64,000 nt of DNA, from the NCBI GenBank assembly GCA_963800275.1, contig CAWDAI010000016.1:134290-198289 (forward strand), given 5' to 3'. Every line of letters begins with the position of its first letter. Within the stretch, counting starts at the first letter, position 1. A program made the translations under genes and the position numbers. Source of the stretch: JAFMJV01 sp963800275. Lineage in GTDB: Bacteria; Chloroflexota; Limnocylindria; Limnocylindrales; CSP1-4. The notes under the pieces are model-generated. The model saw only the letters and a list, made by a program, of their open reading frames with translations, did no database searches and was not told where the DNA came from. Shown piece by piece: positions 56,711 through 64,000 of this stretch.

Positions 56711-56977
56711 TTGCAGCGACTCGGCGAGGCCGTCTCTCTGCGTGTCCGCGAGGAGCCGGTGCTGACCGTCGGGCTCTTCCGTGCTGCGGTCACGATGCTC
56801 GTCGGCTTCGGTCTCGGCTGGTCGGGTGAGCAGGTGGCTTTGATGGTCGCCTTCATCGAGGCCGTCACCGCCTGGGTCGCCCGCCGGCAGGTCACTCCGA
56901 CATCGAGCCCGGCCCTTCCCGAGGGCCAGTCCGTGCGGCTGCCCGACGGGACCGCGGCGACGGTCGTCAAGGCCTGA
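56711..56977 (+). CDS. Phage-like small membrane protein (holin-like)
   Basis: 88 residues. One to two hydrophobic helices (VLTVGLFRAAVTMLVGFGLG WSGEQVALMVAFIEAVTAWV) followed by ARRQVTP, a pattern common in small membrane proteins of actinophages and sometimes annotated as holin. It opens the cassette of four plus-strand genes and adjoins the broken sulfatase. The start codon could lie slightly downstream. Confidence 0.55.
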   Translation: MQRLGEAVSLRVREEPVLTVGLFRAAVTMLVGFGLGWSGEQVALMVAFIEAVTAWVARRQVTPTSSPALPEGQSVRLPDGTAATVVKA

Positions 56978-56978
56978 C

Positions 56979-57218
56979 GTGGAGACATCGGCCGTCAGCG
57001 ATGCCCTCGACGCCATGTCCGCCAGGGACGTCGAGCGACTCATCGCCCAGGCCCAGCGGCGCCTCGCTCGGTGCTTCGCCTGCGGCACCGACGGTGCCTT
57101 CCCGGCGACCATCACCTCGAAGCGAGGTGGACGGAGCAGTGCCCGCGCCTCGATCCGCATTTGCGCCGGCTGCTGGGACCGGGCCACGCTGCCCGAGGCA
57201 CGGGCGGCCGATGGGTAG
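56979..57218 (+). CDS. Small zinc-finger-like protein of the phage-like cassette
   Basis: 79 residues with CFACG ... ICAGC, a four-cysteine zinc ribbon, and a helical N-terminus (ALDAMSARDVERLIAQAQRR). Its last residues ATLPEARAADG are also found, without the rest of the gene, just before the copy at 44291. The stop overlaps the next ATG. Confidence 0.55.
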   Translation: METSAVSDALDAMSARDVERLIAQAQRRLARCFACGTDGAFPATITSKRGGRSSARASIRICAGCWDRATLPEARAADG

Positions 57219-57588
57219 GCCGGCCTCGCCCGACTACTGGCGAAGGTGGCGGGCGGCGCATCCGGCATACCGGGAACGGGAGCGTGAGAGAGCCAGGGCG
57301 AGGCGCCGCGCAGGCTACCGCTCGCCGAAGACTCAGCGGCCGCGGCTGGACGTCGAGCCGATAGCGGTTCCGACGCATCCGCTCCTGGCCTGGGCCCACG
57401 GGCTCGCCACGGACCTCGTCCGGGAGGACCGCCGGAGCCGCCTCTCCGACGAGCTCTACCCCGATGTCGTCTCCGAGCTTCTCCTGGCCAAGCTGGAGCG
57501 GAAGGACCCCGTGGCCAGAGCCACCGCCTGGCTGCGAGCGGAGCGGTCCTGGCGAAGCCACGTGGCGCCGCTGCTCGAGGCTGCCTGA
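57211..57588 (+). CDS. Phage-like cassette protein, copy 2
   Basis: 125 residues, start ATG 57211 overlapping the upstream stop. GRPASPDYWRRWRAAHPAYR ERERERAR, then LSDELYPDVVSELLLAKLER KDPVARATAWLRAERSW. Related to 44291-44668. The long basic helix suggests nucleic-acid binding. I do not know its role; position before the HNH gene is as in some phage packaging modules. Confidence 0.62.
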   Translation: MGRPASPDYWRRWRAAHPAYRERERERARARRRAGYRSPKTQRPRLDVEPIAVPTHPLLAWAHGLATDLVREDRRSRLSDELYPDVVSELLLAKLERKDPVARATAWLRAERSWRSHVAPLLEAA

Positions 57589-57594
57589 TGGCAG

Positions 57595-57975
57595 ATGGCA
57601 CGCACACGGGTCTGCGCCTGTCGGGGCTGCGAACACCACGCCGGTGCCTGCGGCTGGCCCACGACGAACGAGCGACGCTGCGACCGCTGTGGCCGCCCGG
57701 GTTTCGCTAACCGCTTCCGCCGGACGCCAGACCACCCGGTGCGGCGGACGTCGGCCTGGCGACGCTTGGCGACGCGGACGGTCGAGGACTGGGTGGCAGT
57801 CCACGGCTGGACCTGCCCGGGATGGCATCGCGAGCCGCACCCGGTGCGACCCGGCGAGCTGGCGGCCGACCATCCGATGCCGCTCGTCCTCGGGGGTGAC
57901 CCGCTCCCTGCTCGGCCCGGCGTGCTTTGCGCGAGCTGTAACGCGCGGAAGGGCTTGAGTCAGCGGCGGAGGTGA
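57595..57975 (+). CDS. HNH endonuclease, intact copy
   Basis: 126 residues from ATG 57595. N-terminal zinc-binding cysteines (CACRGCEHHAGACG, CDRCGRPGF), then the HNH core GELAADHPMPLVLGGDPLP, with the AxH and the second half VLCASCNARKGLSQRRR. It is the only complete copy; degraded relatives are at 24579, 26866 and 44675. HNH enzymes next to phage packaging genes assist DNA cleavage, but it could also be a selfish mobile nuclease. Confidence 0.82.
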   Translation: MARTRVCACRGCEHHAGACGWPTTNERRCDRCGRPGFANRFRRTPDHPVRRTSAWRRLATRTVEDWVAVHGWTCPGWHREPHPVRPGELAADHPMPLVLGGDPLPARPGVLCASCNARKGLSQRRR

Positions 57976-57978
57976 AGT

Positions 57979-58034
57979 GGGCCCACTGTGGACACTGGGC
58001 GCCCGGGGACCACGCCGCGTGTGGCACACGCGGC
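57979..58034 (+). repeat. Dispersed element with hairpin, copy 4
   Basis: GGGCCCACTGTGGACACTGG, GCGCCCGGGGACCACG, then a perfect 9-bp hairpin GCCGCGTGT (58014-58022) / ACACGCGGC (58026-58034) with a 3-nt loop. It follows the HNH stop directly and could end that transcript. Confidence 0.62.
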
Positions 58035-58166
58035 GCCATAGGACGTGTCGCCCAAGCTCGCCTGCGGTCGATGGACCAGGTCTCATCGACTTCGTCCCTG
58101 CTTGTCGATGACGCGGATCGATGTTCCTGGCAGGACGAGGCGACACGCCCCCCGACCCCTTCGTGC

Positions 58167-58934
58167 CTACCAAACGGGGAAGGACTCCGGCAGGCGGATG
58201 CTGTCGATGATCGGGGCGGCATCGCCGGTCAGGCGCTCGAGGGCGGCCGCGTCCGCGCCTTCGAGGCCGACGACGAAGAGGTAGGGCTGGTCGCCGTTCA
58301 TGGCCGTGGCCATGTAGAAGCGCACGACCGCGGGCGCTGCTACGCCGTAGGGTCCGTCCCAGTACCTGGGGTCGGTGAACATGTCGGCGCAAAGTGGGTA
58401 CGCAGGGCAGCCGGGGTCGGCGAACTGGGCGTCCGGACTCACTTCGACGGTGAAGGTGACCGCGTCGAGGCCCCCGGCGATGGTGGTGGGTGATTGCTCC
58501 GAGACGACGGTGTTGGGGTCATCCCGCCAGTAGGCCCATAACCCGTCGGCGGTCGGCGGCACATCCGGGACGAGCTGGCCCGTGCCGTCGGTCGTCATGG
58601 CCACGATGTCCTTGACCATGAAGAGGTGATCGCCGGGATGGTCGAGTGGGAAGAGGTTGAACTCGCCGGCATCCGACTCCAGGCTTTGCCAGCCGTCGGG
58701 TACCGTGACCTCCATGCCAAGGATGAAGGTGTGCTGCCCCTCAAGGGTCCAGGTGCCTGCGGACAGCCTGCACGGAGATTGGTTGCACGTCGCGTCGATG
58801 ATCCGGTCGGTCGGAGCCTCCGACATCGATGGCGATGGTTCGGCCGCGACGGCGGCCGTTTGGGCCGCCCCGGCAGAGCCAAGCATCAACAGGGCGACGA
58901 GCACCCGGCAGGAGACGAGAGATCGTTTTGCCAT
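58167..58934 (-). CDS. Exported protein of unknown function
   Basis: 255 residues from ATG 58934, with GGAGG 9 bp upstream. Signal peptide VLVALLMLGSAGAAQTAAVA A. The mature part begins with a two-cysteine loop (CNQSPCRLSAGTW) and has a second pair in PGCPAYPLCADM. FYMATAMNGDQPYLFVVGLE resembles strands of lipoprotein-like or beta-sandwich secreted proteins. Not recognised. It is divergent from the sigma factor gene. Confidence 0.65.
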   Translation of the reverse strand: MAKRSLVSCRVLVALLMLGSAGAAQTAAVAAEPSPSMSEAPTDRIIDATCNQSPCRLSAGTWTLEGQHTFILGMEVTVPDGWQSLESDAGEFNLFPLDHPGDHLFMVKDIVAMTTDGTGQLVPDVPPTADGLWAYWRDDPNTVVSEQSPTTIAGGLDAVTFTVEVSPDAQFADPGCPAYPLCADMFTDPRYWDGPYGVAAPAVVRFYMATAMNGDQPYLFVVGLEGADAAALERLTGDAAPIIDSIRLPESFPVW

Positions 58935-59232
58935 GGAACGTATCCTCCACCCCCCATCGTTTGGGTTGGCCGCAGACTGCGGCACGGGACGACTGCACGA
59001 GCATCGGGTGCGCGAGCGTCGCGTTCACGTGCCCGACTAGATGAGTCCACGCTCAGCTCATGTCGATCACCTCCGTCGTGTCGGACTTGCCCAGGCCCCG
59101 GACCCGGACTCTCGACGATCGGTGGTGGTGGTGAGATTCGTCCCGCTGCTCATACTTGCTTGACGATCGGCGCCGCTGATCGGTTGGTCGTTTGTTGCCA
59201 ACCACTTCGGCCGCAGAGACGTCGATGATTCA

Positions 59233-59832
59233 GTGGAACAGAACGGTGGGCCAGCCGGATTGAGCCTTCGACCCCGGGACATGTCACTTGGCGAGGATGG
59301 CGCTTCGCTGGTCGAGCGCGCCCAGGGCGGCGATGAGGCTGCCTTCACCGTGTTGGTCAGCCAACGGCAGGGGCAGCTCTGTCGACTCGCCTGGTCGATC
59401 CTGCGCAACGAGGCCGACGCGCTCGATGCCGCCCAGGAGACGTGTATCGCTGCCTGGCGTGAGCTGCCCCGCCTGCGGGACCCGGCGCGTTTCGACGCGT
59501 GGCTCACGCGCAGCCTCGTCAATCGCTGCCGTGACATGCTGCGCCGCCGTCGCCGCATGGCGGTGCGCGAGATCCGCATGACCACCCAGGTCCAGGGATC
59601 CGGGGCATCGACCGGTGGTGTGGGCGATGCCTTCGCCGACGCCGACGCCATCCGCGCCGCCTTCGAGCACCTGAACGCGGATGAGCGGACGTACCTCGCC
59701 CTGCACTACGCCGAGGACCGCTCGGTCGCGGAGATCGCGGCCATCGTCGGCGCGCCCGAAGGCACGGTCAAGTGGCGCCTGTCGCGGGCGCGCCAGGCCC
59801 TGGACCGACAGCTGGCGAGGCAGGCGCGATGA
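59233..59832 (+). CDS. ECF-type RNA polymerase sigma factor
   Basis: 199 residues from GTG 59233 (ATG 59281 is an equally possible start; neither has a good ribosome site). Sigma-2: LVERAQGGDEAAFTVLVSQR, DALDAAQETCIAAWRELPRL, RFDAWLTRSLVNRCRDMLRR. Sigma-4: LNADERTYLALHYAEDRSVA EIAAIVGAPEGTVKWRLSRA. No sigma-1 or sigma-3, so group IV. The stop overlaps the next ATG (ATGA at 59829), which encodes its probable anti-sigma factor. Confidence 0.9.
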   Translation: MEQNGGPAGLSLRPRDMSLGEDGASLVERAQGGDEAAFTVLVSQRQGQLCRLAWSILRNEADALDAAQETCIAAWRELPRLRDPARFDAWLTRSLVNRCRDMLRRRRRMAVREIRMTTQVQGSGASTGGVGDAFADADAIRAAFEHLNADERTYLALHYAEDRSVAEIAAIVGAPEGTVKWRLSRARQALDRQLARQAR

Positions 59833-61073
59833 GTCGCCAGGACGAGCGCCGGCCGATGCTCAGCGACGAGGCCATCCGACGCGCCCTGCGTCCGGGCACC
59901 GACATCGGCGCACCGGCCGACTTCGCTGCGAGGGTCGGGGCAGCCATCGCCGGTCGACCCCAGCAGCGACGGTTCTGGCAGGTCGCTGCCGGTCCGTCAT
60001 CGCGCCAGCTCGTCATCGTCGGCCAGCTTCTGCTGCTCCTGGCCCTGCTGCTGGCGCTGGTCATCGGCGCATTCATCGTCGGATCTCCGCGACGAGCGCA
60101 TTGGCGGCGGTCCCCTGCTCGTCGCGCAGTCGAACGAACTCTCGTGGATCGATCCACAATCACGCACCTCGACGCCGTTAATCGATGATCCTCGGGGCAT
60201 CTTCGGTGTGGCCCGCTCCACCGACGGGGGATCGGGTCCTTCTGGACCGGCACCGCGGAGCGATCGGGTACGACACTGGAACTCATCGGGGTCGACGGTA
60301 CCGGTCGCCGGATCCTCGCAACCAATGTCAAGCCTGAGCCGGTGGGTCGTGGCAGCATCGACGTCTGGTCGGCTGACGACCGCCACCTCGCAGCGGCGGT
60401 GACCGCCGACGGTCACCACCGGATCCTCGTCGTCGATGTGGCGTCGGGTGAGGGACGGCTGATCGGGCCGGCCGACGGTGCTGCCAATCCGCTCTGGTCG
60501 CCCGATGGCGAGTGGCTCGCGTTCACCCATGAGCATGCCGGGGGCCCCAACACGCTCGCGGTCATGAAGCGTGATGGGTCCGACGTGCGCGAGATCAGCA
60601 CCAACGTCGATGCTCGGGTGGCCGGGCCTGACAACTGGTCGAGCGATGGCACGTGGATCTACTTCGACGCCGGCCGCGACGATCCACCCGGCAACGACAT
60701 CTATCGAGCCAACGTCGGTAGCGCACAGGCCGAGCAACTCACCTTCCAGGTGCCGGCTGGGGCCCCTGCCCTGTCGCCCGATGACAGCCAGGTCGCCTTC
60801 ATGCTCTGGACGCCTACGCGCGGCGGCTCGAACCCCTCGGTCTGGGTCATGAATTCCGACGGATCGGAGCCGCGCCAGCTTGTGCCGGATGCGGTCCTCA
60901 GAGGCTGGTCGCCGGACGGTCACTACGTCCTCGTCGTCACACCACCCAGCGGCGGTCCCGTCGAACTGCTGGCGATCACGCCGGGTGGGTCCGAGCGGCG
61001 CGTCCTGCTCAGCCTCGACTCATGCCCCGAGCCATGCCTCGAGAGCCTCTCGTGGGGCTGGCCCCGCCCGTGA
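59829..61073 (+). CDS. Probable anti-sigma factor with TolB-like propeller, frameshifted
   Basis: ATG 59829 begins an 80-residue cytoplasmic region and one TM helix (LLLLLALLLALVIGAFIVG). After an indel near 60090 the extracytoplasmic part reads LLVAQSNELSWIDPQ, and after another near 60230 WTGTAERSGTTLELIGVDGT, then an open stretch to 61073 with TolB/PD40 blades: NPLWSPDGEWLAFTHE, PDNWSSDGTWIYFDA, ALSPDDSQVAFMLW and LRGWSPDGHYVLVV. Total near 410 residues. A sensor propeller outside and a sigma-binding tail inside would make a signal-transducing anti-sigma factor. Sigma binding is inferred from gene order. Confidence 0.68.
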
Positions 61074-61092
61074 CGTCGGCTATCCCTTGCCC

Positions 61093-61195
61093 GGGGTACC
61101 CACACGGTGCTGACATGGGCGCCCGGGGGTACCCCGTAGCGTGTTACGCACGCGGCCGAGTTTCCCGATTTCTGGTCAATATCGGCGAAACTCGG
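61093..61195 (+). repeat. Dispersed element with hairpin, copy 5
   Basis: GGGGTACCCACACGG, CTGACATGGGCGCCCGGGGG, TAGCGTGTTACGC, then the hairpin CCGAGTTTC (61156-61164) / GAAACTCGG (61187-61195) with an inner CCGAT/ATCGG. Compared with copy 3 one base pair changes from G-C to A-T on both sides. Confidence 0.7.
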
Positions 61196-61222
61196 TCACG
61201 TGAGCAAGGGCTGTCGACGCGC

Positions 61223-62200
61223 CTACTCGCGGCCTGCCGCCTCGGTCAGGACCAGGCGGGACCCGCGTCGCCTCGGCTCCCCGTCCAGCGAGGCGATGCC
61301 CGACCAGAACAGGACCTCGTCGCCCGTCCAGACCCTAGCTCCACCGCCATAGATGCCGGAGGCAGGCCGGTCCAGCCGGACACAATCGCCGGTGCGGACG
61401 TCCATGGCCGCTCGGCCCGATCCGAGGACGATGCGCGAGCCCGCCGCGACCGCCTCGATCGTGTACACGCCGCACCCCGACTCGAGTGGCCGCCATGCAT
61501 CCGCGACGGGGTCGTACGCCGCATCCGACTCCGGACCGGCGATCTCGTCGTCCGTGCGCAGGTAGGCCAGGACCCCGTCGACCCACAACCCTGAGCCGAC
61601 AGCCGGTGAGACCGGTCCCGGCGCAGCTGCCGTCCACTCGCCACTCGTCCGGTCGAGCCGCCACACGACGATCGGTTCGTCATCGTTCGGTCCCTGCGTC
61701 TCGGCGAGGACCTCGGAGCCGGTCCAGGTCAGGCCGATGACCCAGCGACCGTCCGGGGCCGAGAGCGGGGCCCACGCGTCCCCGGTGGGATCTACGTCGC
61801 GGCCTGTGGCGGGTTGCCACCGGTGACGACGACCTCGTCGCCGGTCCAGACGGCGAACTCGGGGTCGAAGAAGATGTCCGGCGGCATCGGCGACAGAACT
61901 CGCCATGTGTCCGTGACGGGGTCCAGCGCCATCGGGTCACCGGAGAGGCGATCGGGAAGACCAGGAGTTCGGTACCGGTCCAGGCGGAGGGTCGGAGGGG
62001 TCGAACGGCACGGGTGCGGGGGCGAGCTCGGTCCACGCATCGCCGACGGGATCGTAGCTCGCGGCGCGAGCGGTCTCGGGGTCGACGACGACCAGCGCAT
62101 CGCCGGTCCAGGCGGCAGCCGGATGCAGCGCACCGAAGAGCGAGCGCGCCATCGGGACCCAGGTGCCCTCGATCGCCCCGGCACCGCCGATGCGTCCGCC
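61223..62200 (-). CDS. Kelch-like exported domain, frameshifted
   Basis: Three minus-strand frames joined in order: AAAWTGDALVVVDPETARAA SYDPVGDAWTELAPAP; PMALDPVTDTWRVLSPMPPD and FAVWTGDEVVVTGG; then VIGLTWTGSEVLAETQG, AAYDPVADAWRPLESG and ARVWTGDEVLFWSGIASLDG to the stop at 61223. The W-T-G-D-E-V...YDP-x-x-D-x-W pattern is a kelch/galactose-oxidase-type propeller. It has no start of its own and may be the C-terminal half of the gene at 62190-63449. Confidence 0.6.
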
Positions 62201-63449
62201 CGCGGGAGGGCCCAGGCATTCATTCTGGTCCAGCCCTCGCCCGTGAAGGCTAGGACGACGGCATCGTCGGTGGCCGCGACCGACTGCAGCCCGGCCAGCT
62301 GCATGCCGGGCTGACCGGCACTCACGGTCCAGGTCGCGCCGCCGTCTTCGGAGACCGCTGAGTTCTCAGCTCCAGGCGTTGGTGTCCGGGTCGTCCCAGA
62401 TATCGATGATCCAGACGAGCGCTCCGTCGGCCTCGAAGAGCTGGCTCCCGGAATTCTGGGTCGTCGGGGCCGCGCGCACCAAGGGCGTCCACGTCTCGTC
62501 ATCGGTGGACGCCTGGAGCTCGGGCACTGGTCCAGCCCGTGTCGAAGACATCGGTCTGGACGAACACCCGGTCGCGGGTGGAATCGGCGACGACCGACCG
62601 GTCGTCGTCAGGGAGCATCCCGTGCTCCTCCCATCGGCGGCCATCGTCGGAGCTGATGAGCCGGCCCTCGGAAGATCTGTGTCCGGGACCACCACCTCGC
62701 GATTTGCAAGGAAGCGTCGACCATCCGATACGAGGCCGTAGTCGACGACGCCATCGAGCCCGCCCCGGATGCGTCGCCAGCCCTGATCATCATCGAGGGT
62801 CCAGGCCCACCGCCTGGGCGTGTATCCACTCGCCGGCTTGCCACCCGAGCACGAGCAGCGTGTCGGCGGTGGCCACGGCGCGGACCGTGTAGAGCCCGAT
62901 GGCCTTCCCGCCCAGGGAGAACGCTGGTCGGTCATGGAGGCGCTGCCAGGTCTGGCCGCAGTCGCGCGAGCGCCACACGACGAGATGCCGATCCTCTCCC
63001 CCGAAGGCCCACAGGTCACCCTGGAACACCACCAGGTCGAACACGGTCCAGTCGTCCGCGATGGGTTCGCCGAGCTGGTTGGAGGACTCCGCCGCGGGAC
63101 CACTCGAGGCCGTCGAGAGAGGTCCACACGAGCGCACGCGGCCAGTACCTGCTTGCCGCCGGGTCTCTCGGGCGACGAATTCCGAGCAGCGCGAAGCCAC
63201 CATCGCAGGCAACGAGGTCCATCTCGCCCACGTTGTAGTAGGACCGCTCGAGGCCGACCTGCCAGGGTCGGGCCGATGGGCGGGGACGGGACCCGGGCCG
63301 AGCCCTCGGGGCCGAGCGACCCGAGTGGGCCAGTGTCACGCTGCCGACTCGGACGACTCGACCGGCTCGGGCGAACCCGACTGCGCACCGGCAGGCGAGG
63401 ACGAGATGAGGACGAGCGCGGTCACGATGATGGCAGCGACGACTCGCAC
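62190..63449 (-). CDS. Exported Asp-box protein, heavily frameshifted
   Basis: GTG 63449 starts a signal peptide VVAAIIVTALVLISSSPAGA QS. Later frames give VGLERSYYNVGEMDLVACDG, WTSLDGLEWSRG, VVWRSRDCGQTWQRLHDRPA FSLGGKA, TLDDDQGWRRIRGGL, ASTDDETWTPLVRAAP and SEDGGATWTVSAGQPGMQ. These are the S-x-DG-x-x-W blades seen in three other exported proteins of this window. At least five frame changes occur, so the exact protein cannot be given. Possibly one polypeptide with the kelch domain downstream. Confidence 0.58.
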
Positions 63450-63630
63450 GGCGGATACCCCCTTCTGCTATCGCGCCTCCCTCGAGGCGGAGGGTAGCAC
63501 CGAGGCCACGTTGGCCCACGGGTGCGACGGGGCGCCCATGTGCGGTGCTCCCGCTGGGGTGGCGTGCGTGGCGCAAGGCACGAGTACCGGTCCGGACATC
63601 CGCCCGGAGCGAGCAACGGTGCCCCGACTA

Positions 63631-64000
63631 TCAGTCGCCGGCGTCCTCGGTGCTCGACCCGGCTGGCTCCGAACCGGGACCGGGACCGGGACCGCTCGGC
63701 GCTGGCGACACGGACGCTGCCGGAGCCCCTGAAGGCTCGACCGTCGGCGCCGGGGACGAGGTCGGCCGCGGCAGGACCTCGATCGCGACCGAGGCGGTGA
63801 GCGTCTTCCATGGTGCGTCGCATCGCCCGTTGCGGCCTCCGTGGTGGGCGTACGCGGTGATCACGTACCGGCCCTCCGCGAAGCGCAGGTGCCGATCGGC
63901 GAACCAGAGCTTCCAGAAGGAGGCCATCGGGTCGGAAGGGTCGTAGCCGCCCGACTTCTCGAACGGGATGTCCTTGACCTCGTCGGGCACGAACAACCAT
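63631..64000 (-). CDS. Exported or surface protein, 5' end outside the window
   Basis: The frame is open to the window edge; 122 residues are visible. WLFVPDEVKDIPFEKSGGYD, then WFADRHLRFAEGRYVITAYA and IEVLPRP suggest the last strands of a beta-sandwich domain, followed by a Pro/Ser/Gly-rich tail of about 45 residues. Not recognised. Confidence 0.5.
   Translation of the reverse strand, partial: WLFVPDEVKDIPFEKSGGYDPSDPMASFWKLWFADRHLRFAEGRYVITAYAHHGGRNGRCDAPWKTLTASVAIEVLPRPTSSPAPTVEPSGAPAASVSPAPSGPGPGPGSEPAGSSTEDAGD

Overview
The window is GC-rich bacterial DNA. Gene content suggests a free-living Gram-positive-like or Chloroflexota-type bacterium: F420/deazaflavin-type small oxidoreductases, a DUF6518-like protein, PadR-controlled membrane proteins, many exported Asp-box/kelch proteins, and a gnd-zwf-glucoamylase operon. 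I would guess an uncultured Chloroflexota (Limnocylindria-like); this is inference from gene families only, and an actinobacterium is the main alternative. Many otherwise conserved genes are split by one to six frameshifts (SNF2 helicase, gnd, zwf, glucoamylase, serine hydrolase, DUF6518, several exported proteins). Some of these are probably indel errors of a long-read or metagenomic assembly. Others (hepT, doc, HNH, recombinase, sulfatase) carry deletions, nonsense codons or junctions that look like real decay.

Layout. 0-5 kb: sulfite-exporter-type permease (partial), an AAA/DUF4143 ATPase that cuts into a two-component remnant, a CDF metal exporter and an F420-type reductase. 4.8-9.8 kb: an overlapping operon UPF0158 - SNF2 helicase - SWIM protein. 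10-12.1 kb: a cluster of toxin-antitoxin (TA) genes and fossils (AAA/Doc chimera, MntA/HepT, VapBC, Doc fossil). 12.3-24.5 kb: exported protein, CorA, then a sugar block in which gnd, zwf and a GH15 glucoamylase are followed by a sugar ABC importer without its ATPase. 24.6-32.5 kb: PPOX-type enzyme, YefM/YoeB, VOC protein, serine hydrolase and VapBC, interspersed with fossils. 32.5-38.2 kb: a three-gene operon of exported propeller proteins and two tandem small exported paralogs. 38.2-41.2 kb: degenerate receiver, NarL-type response regulator and 7TM histidine kinase. 41.7-47 kb: dienelactone hydrolase, membrane proteins, phage-like HNH cassette copy 1, arrestin-like protein and VanZ. 47-54.5 kb: accessory region with methylase fragment, VapBC, a serine recombinase broken by about 2.4 kb of foreign genes, Doc and YefM/YoeB modules, and a PadR unit. 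54.7-64 kb: exported protein, sulfatase remnant, phage-like HNH cassette copy 2, ECF sigma factor with an anti-sigma/TolB protein, and more exported propeller proteins.

Three repeated structures stand out. (1) A 16-mer TGGTCGGGGCGAGAGG, whose complement is the exact 3' end with CCA expected of a tRNA-Pro, occurs five times in the same orientation. Four copies lie 17-73 bp downstream of a TA module and one overlaps the end of the serine recombinase gene. Three continue into a conserved leader and a tiny LuxR-type HTH gene. This looks like TA cassettes accreted at attachment sites. (2) A 27-bp composite operator (CTGTCG-N4-CGRCAG-N5-CGACAG) with invariant spacing lies upstream of both small exported paralogs and of the degenerate receiver next to the NarL-type two-component system. 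(3) A dispersed intergenic element around TGACATGGGCGCCCGGGG occurs five times. At least three copies are followed by a perfect hairpin, and two of these hairpins show a compensatory base-pair change. No complete tRNA, rRNA or CRISPR array was found.
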